Of a stretch of 64,000 nucleotides of DNA, positions 16,015 to 24,603 are shown one piece after another. The notes beneath the pieces were generated by a model. It did not search any database. It was not told the origin of the DNA and saw only the letters and a program-made list of their open reading frames with translations. Each line of letters begins with the position of its first letter. Positions within the stretch are counted from its first letter, which is position 1. The DNA is from Dielma fastidiosa (GTDB lineage Bacteria; Bacillota_I; Bacilli_A; Erysipelotrichales; Erysipelotrichaceae). A program made the position numbers and the translations under genes. Location of the stretch: assembly GCF_000313565.1 (NCBI RefSeq), contig NZ_HE578928.1:236399-300398 (forward strand). Direction: 5' to 3'.

Positions 16015-16378
16015 CATTTTCCTCCATGGCTACAATTAAAGAAAGCTCTAGCTGAACATTATCCCCATAAGGGAGGGATTGATTAGGAACCGCCTGCACA
16101 ATAATTCCGGCTGGCTCATGATGTCTAATCACCCATGTGTTCCACACATCATTAAACTCATCTGCCTTACTGATATCCTTTAGATATGCAGTATAGTAAA
16201 TAATGTTTTCCTTCTTTAAATTGAATTTACTCATCAATTCTTCATATCGATACAATATATCCTCACTCTGGCCGCGCAGATCATCAGCGAAGGGTGATAT
16301 ATGTCCAGTAAATACCGCTAATCCTTGATGGATTACAAATCGGCTGGATTCACGCTTTGTATCAATTTTTCTAATCAT
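16001..16378 (-). CDS. Rid/YjgF-family protein 2 (lacks the catalytic Arg)
   Basis: 125 residues, clearly paralogous to the next gene: HQGLAVFTGH, LKKENIIYYTAYLKDISKADEF, EPAGIIVQAVPNQSLPYGDN. The PAR motif is again PAG, so both copies lost the Arg. Two divergent Rid proteins side by side may form a hetero-oligomer. The ribosome binding site is weak, and it lies 11 bases after the binding-protein stop, in the same operon. Confidence 0.85.
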   Translation of the reverse strand: MIRKIDTKRESSRFVIHQGLAVFTGHISPFADDLRGQSEDILYRYEELMSKFNLKKENIIYYTAYLKDISKADEFNDVWNTWVIRHHEPAGIIVQAVPNQSLPYGDNVQLELSLIVAMEENDVEN

Positions 16379-16389
16379 AGGATTACCGC

Positions 16390-17961
16390 TTATTTCTTAC
16401 AAGTAAAGTTCATCATGTCTGGTGTATTGCCAGGATTTACATGGAACCCTTCAACCTTTGTTGATAAGCCATAGATATTGTTGCGATAATTCATAAATAC
16501 ACCAACTGGATCATCTTCCCAGATAATCTGCATGGCTTTTTTATATATCTCCTTACGTGCTTCAGAATCGGTTGTTACAGCACCCTCATCAAGCAGCGCA
16601 TCAACTTCTTTATTTGAATACCAACCATAATTATTTACATTCTTACCGCCTTCTTCAGTATGCCATACACGTGTCAGGGCATTACCAACATCAGATGAAC
16701 CTCCGGCTCCCATGATAAACATATCCCACTTAAACTGATCGGGTGTTACACCCCATGAAGCAGTAAATACAGCTTTCTCTACTGTTTCAATATTTACGGT
16801 AATACCAATCTGTTTCAGCTGTTCAGAAATGATTTCAGCCATTTCGATACCCTTATTATAAACAGCCGTTGTCATTACATTAATTGTTAAACCATCTTCA
16901 TAACCAGCTTCTTTCAATAATTCTTTCGCTCTTTCTGGATCATATTCAATCATACCAAGTTCTGAATAACCAACGACATTTGGTGTTACAGGCGCCAATG
17001 CCGGTGTTTCACCAATAGCAGCATACAACGTATCTACGATAGTCTGGCGATCAATGCCATAACTGATTGCTTGTCTTAACTTAACATCTTGTAATACACC
17101 TGCACAATTAAATTGGAATAAATGCATACCATTACTGGCATTCATCGATACTGTAACGCCATCTACTTCACCATTATTAAAACGAACAACATCATCTGGC
17201 GCTAAGCCTGATACAATATCCATCTGACCAGTTTCAACGGCAATTGCTCTTGAATTTTGTTCAGGTATTACCTGCATGATGATATTCTTTGTCTTAGGTT
17301 TACCTCCGAAATAATCATCAAAAGCTTCAAATACCATTTGCTCACCCATACTCCAATCTGTTACCTTGTAAGGACCTGAGCCATTTACCGATTCCGGTGT
17401 TTTACCTAAATCATGACCATATTGTTCAATATAATCACTGTCCAGTATACCGGTAGCTACTGAAGCCATTTTAGCTTCAAATGCACCATATGGAGTCTTT
17501 GTTTTAACTACAACGGTATATTCATCAGGTGCAGTGACCGATTCAACAAAGGATGTATATTCGCTTGTATAACGATAAGGATCGTCCTCATTCAGCAGGC
17601 GGTCAAAGGTTGCAACGACGTCGGCACTGGTTAACTGTTTGCCGTTTTGAAACTTTACATCCTCCCGAAGATTGAATGTCCATGTTAATCCATCTTCACC
17701 AACACTCCATTCAGTTGCCAGATCAGGCGCAATAGCACCATTTTGATCAATTTTAATCAATGTGGAATAAATTTGCGGTAATACAACATTATTAGAAACA
17801 TTCGTTGCCGGATCAAGACTGTCCTGATCATTTGAAATTCCCCAAAGAATCGTATCCTTGTATTCAGAATCATTATTATCACTTGGTGTGTCATTACCGC
17901 CGCAGGCTGTCAGTGAAAGTGCCAGCATTACAGCTCCTAAACTTTTTAATAACTTATTCAT
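16390..17961 (-). CDS. Peptide/nickel-type ABC transporter substrate-binding lipoprotein (family 5)
   Basis: 523 residues. Signal sequence with lipobox LTAC (Cys20), so anchored outside the membrane. Family 5 landmarks: ILWGISNDQDSLDPATNVSN, then LATEWSVGEDGLTWTFNLRE, VKFQNGKQLTSADVVATFDR, and VNGSGPYKVTDW. It is the extracellular receptor for the importer encoded just upstream. Ligand not predictable from sequence; dipeptides, oligopeptides or other amino compounds are usual. AGGAGG before the ATG. Confidence 0.92.
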   Translation of the reverse strand: MNKLLKSLGAVMLALSLTACGGNDTPSDNNDSEYKDTILWGISNDQDSLDPATNVSNNVVLPQIYSTLIKIDQNGAIAPDLATEWSVGEDGLTWTFNLREDVKFQNGKQLTSADVVATFDRLLNEDDPYRYTSEYTSFVESVTAPDEYTVVVKTKTPYGAFEAKMASVATGILDSDYIEQYGHDLGKTPESVNGSGPYKVTDWSMGEQMVFEAFDDYFGGKPKTKNIIMQVIPEQNSRAIAVETGQMDIVSGLAPDDVVRFNNGEVDGVTVSMNASNGMHLFQFNCAGVLQDVKLRQAISYGIDRQTIVDTLYAAIGETPALAPVTPNVVGYSELGMIEYDPERAKELLKEAGYEDGLTINVMTTAVYNKGIEMAEIISEQLKQIGITVNIETVEKAVFTASWGVTPDQFKWDMFIMGAGGSSDVGNALTRVWHTEEGGKNVNNYGWYSNKEVDALLDEGAVTTDSEARKEIYKKAMQIIWEDDPVGVFMNYRNNIYGLSTKVEGFHVNPGNTPDMMNFTCKK

Positions 17962-17972
17962 AAGTCATCCTC

Positions 17973-18758
17973 CTATTTGTTATCCCAATGATAAAGCCGT
18001 TCATAAGCTGCGTGTTCCGCAAAACCTGCCCATAACTCATCACGCTCTACGATTTTATGATAAATATTCATAGCTTTATCTATTTCATTGTGTGTTTCAT
18101 AGTAAACAGCAATGCCATAGGCATAGGTTGCAAACATATGGTCATCCTTTGTTGCTGCCACTTCTAAAACATGCTCTGGTGTATCGAGACCTTTATAAAC
18201 CATAACACGATCTTTATAACCACCACTGTAATCAGTCGTTTCAATTGCCGGATCAACAAGATCAATCATTTTCTGAGCAGCTTCAGGATCGTTCATCCGC
18301 ATACATGTAATCCAATACCAGTCGGTTACAGCGATAATACTATCCCCGTCATAAGAAACCTTACGACAGCCTTCATATACTTTCTTTGCTCGTTTAAAGT
18401 CCTTCATTAAATGATAAGCTAGACCTAAATGATACCAGCAGTCCCAATTTTCCGGATCAATTCTCAAACCCATTTCAAAATCAGCAGCCGCTTCAGCATA
18501 ACGTGAAATATTCACATAAGCATGACCACGATGACGGTATAGCAGCATATTAAATGGATCATAAGTCAATCCCATTGAATATGCTTCAATTGCTTCCCTA
18601 AAACACATTTGTTTCTTATAAGCTAAACCCTTTTTCATCCATAATTCGGGATTATTTGGATCTGCTTCTAATGCCTTAGATAATGTCTTTACTTCATCAC
18701 TGTAAGCAATAGTATAAGGCAATTGAATTTGATTTTCTTTCTTTGCTAATTCACTCAT
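17973..18758 (-). CDS. TPR-repeat protein 2 of the Dpp/Rid operon
   Basis: 261 residues, cytosolic. TPRs: ELWMKKGLAYKKQMCFREAI, LLYRHRGHAYVNISRYAEAA, DCWYHLGLAYHLMKDFKRAK, then AVTDWYWITCMRMNDPEAAQ. It shares the NWDCWYHLGL and VTDWYW signatures with the other TPR proteins here and is closest to the 14849 gene (shared AYSMG/AYSMA and RHR stretches). The start at 18758 overlaps the end of the ATPase gene (ATGAGTGA), arguing for translational coupling. It sits between the ATPase and the binding-protein gene. Confidence 0.85.
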   Translation of the reverse strand: MSELAKKENQIQLPYTIAYSDEVKTLSKALEADPNNPELWMKKGLAYKKQMCFREAIEAYSMGLTYDPFNMLLYRHRGHAYVNISRYAEAAADFEMGLRIDPENWDCWYHLGLAYHLMKDFKRAKKVYEGCRKVSYDGDSIIAVTDWYWITCMRMNDPEAAQKMIDLVDPAIETTDYSGGYKDRVMVYKGLDTPEHVLEVAATKDDHMFATYAYGIAVYYETHNEIDKAMNIYHKIVERDELWAGFAEHAAYERLYHWDNK

Positions 18759-19746
18759 AGTTCTTTTCACTTTCTTCATCAAAGAGATGACAGGCCACAA
18801 AATGCCCAGATTCTTTTTCAAATAGCTTTGGCTTAACCTCGCTGCAGATCTTCATACATCGAGGACAGCGGGTATGGAAACAGCAGCCATTAGGTGGATT
18901 CAACGGACTTGGTACATCACCGCTCAGCGCATCTGTAGCTGACTGTATCTGTGGGTCAGGAATTGGTATTGCCTTCATTAAAGCTAAGGTATATGGATGA
19001 TATGGATGGTCAAATAAACCATTGCGATCAGCAACTTCAACAATATTACCAAGATACATGACGGCAATACGGCTGCATACATGCTTCACAACACTCAAAT
19101 TGTGCGATATGAAGATATATGTCAGATTATGCTTTTTCTGCAAATCATCCATTAGATTCAGAATCTGTGCCTGTATTGAAACATCCAGCGCTGACACTGG
19201 TTCATCACAGACGATTAATTTTGGATTAGAAGCTAAGGCACGGGCAACCCCGATGCGCTGACGCTGACCACCGCTGAATTCATGGGGATATTTGCTGCAT
19301 TGATCCTCACGCAAACCAACATCCTTCATTAACGCCAATACTCGCTCATGACGTTCCTGCTTATTTCCCATATCATGAACAAGCATGGGTTCTTCAATGA
19401 TCTGTGTTACAGTAAAACGTGGATCTAATGAGGAATAGGGATCTTGAAAGATAATCTGAATCGCTTTTGAGAATTCTTTTTGCTTCTGCTTATCCTTGGT
19501 AAATAAATCTTCACCGTTAAATTCAATCGTACCTTCAGTTGGAGTATTCAACCGTACTATTGTTTTGCCAGTCGTAGATTTACCGCAACCGCTTTCTCCT
19601 ACAATGCCAAAGGTTTCACCCTCATTAACATCAAAGCTGATGCCATCCACAGCTTTTAAATAAGCTGTCTTATTAAAGAAACCATTTTTAATTTTTACTG
19701 GATAATAAACCTTTAAATCACACACACTCAGCAAGGGTTTACTCAT
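18751..19746 (-). CDS. dppF: Oligopeptide/dipeptide ABC transporter ATPase (DppF/OppF-type)
   Basis: 331 residues. Walker [10 protein letters not shown] (~residue 51), Q-loop IFQDPYSSLDPR, signature EFSGGQRQRIGVARAL, Walker B LIVCDEPVSALDVS, and the switch His in ISHNLSV. The C-terminal oligopeptide-transporter tail (HPYHPYTLALMKAIP and CCFHTRCP with clustered Cys) is present. AGGAGGTGATC fixes the start at 19746, overlapping the dppD stop. It energises import together with DppD. Confidence 0.93.
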   Translation of the reverse strand: MSKPLLSVCDLKVYYPVKIKNGFFNKTAYLKAVDGISFDVNEGETFGIVGESGCGKSTTGKTIVRLNTPTEGTIEFNGEDLFTKDKQKQKEFSKAIQIIFQDPYSSLDPRFTVTQIIEEPMLVHDMGNKQERHERVLALMKDVGLREDQCSKYPHEFSGGQRQRIGVARALASNPKLIVCDEPVSALDVSIQAQILNLMDDLQKKHNLTYIFISHNLSVVKHVCSRIAVMYLGNIVEVADRNGLFDHPYHPYTLALMKAIPIPDPQIQSATDALSGDVPSPLNPPNGCCFHTRCPRCMKICSEVKPKLFEKESGHFVACHLFDEESEKNYE

Positions 19747-20734
19747 GATGATCACCTCCTGCATAAAGCCAGCATCTTACCATATGACCATTTTCTTTAA
19801 ATATAGGACGCGGTGATTCATTGATACAGCGCTCCATGCATTTTTCACAGCGGGGAGCAAAACGACAACCCTTAGCATATTCCATTGGATTTGGTACAGT
19901 ACCTGGAATATTATATAGGCTCTCCTTATCCTCTTTCAGATTAGGTATCGATTTCAGCAAGCCTAATGTATATGGATGCAGCGGCTCACCATACAATGAT
20001 TTAACATCTGCCTTTTCAACTGCTTCACCAGCATACATTACCATCACATTTTCCGCAATTTGCGCAACAACGCCAAGGTCATGCGTAATCAGAATGATGG
20101 CTGTATCCATTTCCTTCTTTAAATCCTTTAATAGATTTAAAATCTGTGCCTGTATCGTTACATCAAGCGCCGTTGTCGGTTCATCGGCAATCAGAATTTT
20201 AGGGTTGCAGGCCAATGCCATCGCAATCATGACACGCTGACGCATACCACCTGACAGCTGATGCGGATATTCATTTACCACTTCTTCCGCATCAGGGATG
20301 CCAACCTTTCTTAATAGTTCAACAGCCTTTTTTAAACCAGTTTTTTTATCAGCATTTTCATGATATTTTAATGATTCATAAATCTGATGTCCAATCGTAA
20401 ATACAGGGTTCAATGAAGTCATTGGTTCCTGAAATATCATTGAAATATCCTTACCTCGAATCTTCATCATTTCTCTCTCTGATTTTTTTACCAGATCTTC
20501 GCCATTATATTTAATAGACCCTGTCACAATTTTCCCTGGGTTAGCAATCAGACGCAAAATTGAAAGTGAAGTGACACTCTTGCCGCAGCCTGATTCACCT
20601 ACAATTGCTAAAGTTTCATTTTTATGCAAATCAAAACTTAAACCATCAACAGAAGGTACCACACCTTCTTCTGTATAAAAATAAGTCTTCAAATCCTTCA
20701 CTTCGAGGAGTTTGTCATTGCTTTTCTCTGTCAT
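19739..20734 (-). CDS. dppD: Oligopeptide/dipeptide ABC transporter ATPase (DppD/OppD-type)
   Basis: 331 residues. Walker [14 protein letters not shown]-loop [11 protein letters not shown], signature [16 protein letters not shown], Walker [14 protein letters not shown], switch ITHDLGV, and the family tail [13 protein letters not shown] with [10 protein letters not shown]. The MTSLNP Q-loop marks it as the D-type ATPase of the DppD/DppF pair. AGGAGG 8 bases before the ATG. Confidence 0.93.
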   Translation of the reverse strand: MTEKSNDKLLEVKDLKTYFYTEEGVVPSVDGLSFDLHKNETLAIVGESGCGKSVTSLSILRLIANPGKIVTGSIKYNGEDLVKKSEREMMKIRGKDISMIFQEPMTSLNPVFTIGHQIYESLKYHENADKKTGLKKAVELLRKVGIPDAEEVVNEYPHQLSGGMRQRVMIAMALACNPKILIADEPTTALDVTIQAQILNLLKDLKKEMDTAIILITHDLGVVAQIAENVMVMYAGEAVEKADVKSLYGEPLHPYTLGLLKSIPNLKEDKESLYNIPGTVPNPMEYAKGCRFAPRCEKCMERCINESPRPIFKENGHMVRCWLYAGGDHHE

Positions 20735-20746
20735 GTGACTATCCTC

Positions 20747-21586
20747 CTAACTGTTCTTCAGCTTTGGATCGAGTGCATCCCTCAGACCATCGCCTACCAG
20801 ACTGAAGCTCAATACAACAAAGGTAATCGCCAAACCAGGTACAAAGACGCCGATTGGATAAGATCGAATCACCTCACGCATTTGTGATAACATTGCTCCC
20901 CATTCTGGATTCGGTGCCTGTACACCCAATCCTAAAAAAGAGAGGGAGGAAGCGGTCAGAATCGATGTTCCTAAATCTAAGGTTATATTTACAATAATCA
21001 ATGAGATTGAATTAGGTAAAACGTGACGAATGATGATTTTAAAATCAGACTCACCCATTACTCTGGCCGCCTGTACATATTCAGAGCCTTTAAGTGAAAT
21101 AACAGTACCCCTGACGATACGGGCAATACCTGGAATGCAGAAGATGCCGATTGCCATGATTGTATTGATTGTGCCATTGCCGAGGATTGCAACAATGGTA
21201 ATTGCCAGCAGCAAGCCAGGGAAAGCAAGCATAACATCGAGGACTCTGGAAATAATTGAATCAATCTTACCACCGAAATAACCAGCGCAGACACCCAGCA
21301 TAATGCCGATTGCACTGCCTGATAAAACGCCACAAAAGGCTATGGTCAATGATATGCGTGCTCCATATACCATACGGGTAAAAGTATCACGGCCTAAATT
21401 ATCTGTGCCAAGCCAATGCTCTGCTGAAATACCTGAATATTTATTTGCCAGATCCTGCGCTAATGGATCATGGGAGCACAAGAATGGTCCTATTAAAGCA
21501 ATACCAAGAAAAATCAGCAGGACGATCAATGCGACAACCGAAACCTTGCGTCTCATAAAACGTTTAACTTTAGGATTTTTAAACAT
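20747..21586 (-). CDS. dppC: Dipeptide/oligopeptide ABC transporter permease (DppC-type)
   Basis: 279 residues with about six membrane helices and the N-terminal OppC_N segment (FMRRKVSVVALIVLLIFLGI). EHWLGTDNLGRDTFTRMVYG is the canonical DppC/OppC stretch, followed by the BPD permease domain with an EAA-like loop (EYVQAARVMGESDFKIIIRH). AGGAGG before the ATG; 11 bases after dppB. Confidence 0.93.
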   Translation of the reverse strand: MFKNPKVKRFMRRKVSVVALIVLLIFLGIALIGPFLCSHDPLAQDLANKYSGISAEHWLGTDNLGRDTFTRMVYGARISLTIAFCGVLSGSAIGIMLGVCAGYFGGKIDSIISRVLDVMLAFPGLLLAITIVAILGNGTINTIMAIGIFCIPGIARIVRGTVISLKGSEYVQAARVMGESDFKIIIRHVLPNSISLIIVNITLDLGTSILTASSLSFLGLGVQAPNPEWGAMLSQMREVIRSYPIGVFVPGLAITFVVLSFSLVGDGLRDALDPKLKNS

Positions 21587-21597
21587 ATCATCGCCTC

Positions 21598-22524
21598 CTA
21601 ATCGTACTTGATCCGCGGATCAACAAATGCATAAATCAAATCAACCGCAGTATTTACGACCACAAAGGTTACAGCCAGAACGAGTACTGTACCTTGTATG
21701 ACGGGATAATCACGGTTGCCGACCCCATCAACTAAATAACGGCCGATACCAGGGATAGAGAATACTGTTTCAACTAATGTAGCGCCTGCCAGCAAGCCGC
21801 CAAAGCGAAGACCTATTGCTGTAATAATTGGAATAAGGGCATTCTTCAATGCATGGGAATAGACAACAATCTTATTAGGAATTCCTCTTGATTTAGAAGT
21901 CCGGATATAATCCTGATTAATGACATCAAGCATTGCGGATCGCGTCGTTCTAGTCATAAAGCCTATGGCTTGTGTTCCCAATGTCATAATAGGCAGCACC
22001 ATACTTTTCCAACTGAAGGTACCCATCCATACACTAGGAAACCAGCCAAGCCAAACCGTAAAAATAAGCATTAATATTAAAGCTAGGAAGAATGATGGGG
22101 TGGATACTGAGGTCAGCGAAATAACCATAATAAAATTATCAAGGAATTTATTATGATGTGTTGCAGCAATAATACCAAATATAACACCAATAACAGCAGC
22201 TACCAAAGTACCGCCAAGCGCCAAGATAAAGGTAGGCACAAAGCGTTTCTTGATTTCTGCCCCGACATCTTTGCCGGATACGATGGACGTGCCAAGATCC
22301 CCATGCAACGCATCAACGACAAAATTGACATACTGTTCAGGCAGCGGGTCATTCAAACCAAGACGCTCACGTTCAACCTCTATATGTGATCGGTCAACGG
22401 ATGTACCTAGCATAATTTCTACTGGATCACCTGGGATCAGCCGTACCATAAAGAAAATAATGAACGTCAATACGAACAATGTTGGTATCAGCTGCAGTAA
22501 TCGTTTTATCGTATATTTAATCAT
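21598..22524 (-). CDS. dppB: Dipeptide/oligopeptide ABC transporter permease (DppB-type)
   Basis: 308 residues. MIKYTIKRLLQLIPTLFVLT and FFMVRLIPGDPVEIMLG are diagnostic of DppB/OppB N-termini, followed by six helices and the EAA loop DYIRTSKSRGIPNKIVVYSH. Forms the membrane channel with DppC. Second gene of the operon, 23 bases after TPR protein 1. Confidence 0.93.
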   Translation of the reverse strand: MIKYTIKRLLQLIPTLFVLTFIIFFMVRLIPGDPVEIMLGTSVDRSHIEVERERLGLNDPLPEQYVNFVVDALHGDLGTSIVSGKDVGAEIKKRFVPTFILALGGTLVAAVIGVIFGIIAATHHNKFLDNFIMVISLTSVSTPSFFLALILMLIFTVWLGWFPSVWMGTFSWKSMVLPIMTLGTQAIGFMTRTTRSAMLDVINQDYIRTSKSRGIPNKIVVYSHALKNALIPIITAIGLRFGGLLAGATLVETVFSIPGIGRYLVDGVGNRDYPVIQGTVLVLAVTFVVVNTAVDLIYAFVDPRIKYD

Positions 22525-22547
22525 CTCTTACACCCCTTTTAGCGGCG

Positions 22548-23288
22548 TTATTCAGCGCCCCATTCTTTCAGATTCTGTTTTGCCTGCGCATAAGCAAATA
22601 AATTATGATGATCAGGAATTGCAGCTATCATCTGACAGATTTTCACTGCCTCCTCCTGATTTCCCAGATAATGATGATAATTGGCAAGTCCGTAACTCAG
22701 CATCAGATAATAAATACGGGTACGCTCTTCACTCAAACCCGTACACATATGCTCCTCAACAAAATTTTCAGGCTTATAGATACCTTTATACAATAAAGTG
22801 CGGGCTAAATAATCGCCGTCTTCAGAGGGCATACCCTCATAAACATTATCCAATACCTTTTCAGCTTCCTCTTTCTGTCCCAGCTTCATGCAGGCCATCC
22901 AATACCAATCAACAGTTGCCGGTATTGCTTCTATATTGTATTTGATCATCAGCTCACGGCTGTTTTTATGGCAATCCTTTGCCAGCTCATACTTACCACC
23001 GAGATAGGCAGCTACTCCCATGTAATACCAATGCTCCCAATCATTTGGATTCAGCCGAGTTGCCAAAGAAAGATCGGCAATCGATGCCATATAATTAAAA
23101 GCCCCAATATATTTACGGCCGCGTGAACCTCTTAATTTCTCATCGAAGGGAAACATACACAGCCCTTCACCTAATAAATCAATCGCATCCTCATAAAATC
23201 CTTCTGCCGCTAATTCAATGCCAGTTTGATTAATGACAGCAGCATCCTTTGTATCCATTGCTTTCTGCATTCTTAATTGATTACTCAT
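22548..23288 (-). CDS. TPR-repeat protein 1 of the Dpp/Rid operon (first gene)
   Basis: 246 residues, cytosolic, with degenerate TPRs (ELAAEGFYEDAIDLLGEGL, HWYYMGVAAYLGGKYELAK). It carries the operon family signature NDWEHWYYMGV and TVDWYWMACMKLG, followed by a helical C-terminal half (SYGLANYHHYLGNQEEAVKI). It is the most divergent of the three paralogues. AAGGAGA places the start at 23288 rather than the ATG at 23306. Being first in the transcript, it may be made in larger amounts. Confidence 0.82.
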   Translation of the reverse strand: MSNQLRMQKAMDTKDAAVINQTGIELAAEGFYEDAIDLLGEGLCMFPFDEKLRGSRGRKYIGAFNYMASIADLSLATRLNPNDWEHWYYMGVAAYLGGKYELAKDCHKNSRELMIKYNIEAIPATVDWYWMACMKLGQKEEAEKVLDNVYEGMPSEDGDYLARTLLYKGIYKPENFVEEHMCTGLSEERTRIYYLMLSYGLANYHHYLGNQEEAVKICQMIAAIPDHHNLFAYAQAKQNLKEWGAE

Positions 23289-23320
23289 ACCCTGTCTCCT
23301 TTTCATTATTAATTGTCTTT

Positions 23321-23350
23321 ACTATATTAAAAAAAACCGATGCCTGTCAA
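23321..23350 (-). promoter_or_regulatory. Promoter of the TPR-Dpp-Rid operon
   Basis: On the minus strand TTGACA (23345-23350), 18-base spacer, TATAGT (23321-23326), 32 bases upstream of the first start codon. A near-consensus sigma-A promoter. Confidence 0.8.
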
Positions 23351-23413
23351 AAAAAGATGGACAAAACAACAGTTAAAAGTTTTAAAATCAGGCTTTTTTC
23401 ACACTTTCAAGAC

Positions 23414-23453
23414 TGAAACGCATCGTTTTTCAAGACAAATTTTGTGCGTTTCA
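23414..23453. promoter_or_regulatory. Inverted repeat, candidate AraC-family operator
   Basis: Perfect 9-bp arms TGAAACGCA (23414-23422) and TGCGTTTCA (23445-23453), 31 bp centre to centre, i.e. about three helical turns. It lies in the divergent gap between TPR1 and the AraC gene; a further AAACGCA half-site occurs near 23473. Confidence 0.55.
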
Positions 23454-23618
23454 AATACTTTTTTTCGATAAAAACGCAAATAAAAAGAAGATTGCTAGTT
23501 ATAAAAATGAAAGATTTAGCCGATATTCATTGATTTTTCACATATTTTTCATTACTGAAAATTATTTCATAAAATTATGATAACAAATGGACAAAAATTG
23601 CGAATTTTTGAAAAACAA

Positions 23619-23649
23619 GTGTCTTTTATATTCGGACACCTGTTATAAT
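23619..23649 (+). promoter_or_regulatory. Promoter of the araC-type gene with GTGTC/GACAC dyad
   Basis: Extended -10 TGTTATAAT (23641-23649), overlapping the region just downstream of an inverted repeat GTGTC-N11-GACAC (23619-23639). The -35 region is poor, as expected for a regulated or autoregulated promoter. Confidence 0.55.
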
Positions 23650-23676
23650 ATTATTATAATTAAGGAGGGATGTCTT

Positions 23677-24546
23677 ATTAAAGACTATATACCTTTGCAG
23701 GTTCGAAATGTGAACCCCTTCTTTCTGAATGTCTTTGATGATCTTAAATACATACCGAACGCCCATCGGCAAGTTGAAGTGATTGTAATACTTGAAGGCT
23801 CACTTGTTATATCACTTCATAATGATATTCAGGTACTTGAGACTGGTGATATGTGTCTGATTTTAGATTATGTAACTCACAGCTACTATACAAAAGTACA
23901 TTCTAAAGTGCTGGTAATCACTTTTACGAAAGAGGAATTTCATCGTTTCAAAATTATGGCTGCCAAGGAGCAGCTGACTTCGTCATGCCTGAAAGCAGCT
24001 AATGATGAACAGCGTAAACAAATTTTAAATATTGCCAATGAGTTAATTCATCTGCCTAAAGGCAGGGGATTAGAATTTCAGCAATTTGGTTATCTTGCCG
24101 TGCTTATTGGTTATTTCTTAAATGAATGTGAAATGAAAAAAGATGATAATGCTTCTATGATACTTGCCGACAGAATCATGGCTTATCTATCTGAGAATTG
24201 TCATCAGCCAATCACCTTAGAAAAGGCTAGTCACGATATTGGTATATCTAAATATCATCTTTCGCATATTTGTTCTGAACAAATTGGCATTAATTTTAAA
24301 ACTTATGTTAATTCACTTAGGTTAAGTGGTGCTAAACGCTTGTTGGTTCAATCTGATCTTTCCATTAGTGAAATATCAAAGCAATGTGGTTTTGAAAGTA
24401 TACGTACCTTTAATCGTTTGTTTGCTGAAAATTTCAATATTACACCGGCTGAATTCAGAGAACAAAATAGACGTAATAATTACATTGATGTAAACAGTCC
24501 GCATGTAAAAGAGTTGCAGCCTAAGAAACAGAACCATGATGTATAA
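23677..24546 (+). CDS. AraC-family transcriptional regulator with cupin-like sensor domain; possible ATT start
   Basis: About 289 residues. N-terminal ~130: a cupin-like sensor (VEVIVILEGSLVISLHND and TGDMCLILDYVTHSYY). C-terminal ~100: two AraC helix-turn-helices (LEKASHDIGISKYHLSHICS and the signature ISEISKQCGFESIRTFNRLF). Divergent from the TPR-Dpp-Rid operon and its likely regulator. Start is a problem: the in-frame ATG at 23587 lies upstream of the only evident promoter and has no ribosome binding site, whereas AAGGAGGG at 23662-23669 points at an ATT codon (23677), a rare initiator. The ATG at 23670 is out of frame and reaches a stop after three codons. Confidence 0.8.
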   Translation: MKDYIPLQVRNVNPFFLNVFDDLKYIPNAHRQVEVIVILEGSLVISLHNDIQVLETGDMCLILDYVTHSYYTKVHSKVLVITFTKEEFHRFKIMAAKEQLTSSCLKAANDEQRKQILNIANELIHLPKGRGLEFQQFGYLAVLIGYFLNECEMKKDDNASMILADRIMAYLSENCHQPITLEKASHDIGISKYHLSHICSEQIGINFKTYVNSLRLSGAKRLLVQSDLSISEISKQCGFESIRTFNRLFAENFNITPAEFREQNRRNNYIDVNSPHVKELQPKKQNHDV

Positions 24547-24554
24547 CACTAAAA

Positions 24555-24579
24555 ACAAAAAAGTCATGCTTTAAAGCAT
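24555..24579 (-). terminator. Terminator after the 24604 gene
   Basis: Palindrome ATGCTTTAAAGCAT (24566-24579), followed on the minus strand by a T-rich run. Confidence 0.6.
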
Positions 24580-24603
24580 AACACTATCTTCAACATAAAT
24601 TTA

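Noticed and set aside
22250..22945. 231-codon open frame on the plus strand
   Set aside because: Runs antisense through dppB and TPR1, has no ribosome binding site and gives a low-complexity Pro/Ser-rich translation; shadow of real genes.
23414..23427. CcpA cre site in the AraC/TPR gap
   Set aside because: TGAAACGCATCG has the wrong spacing between the TGAAA and CG elements for a cre consensus.
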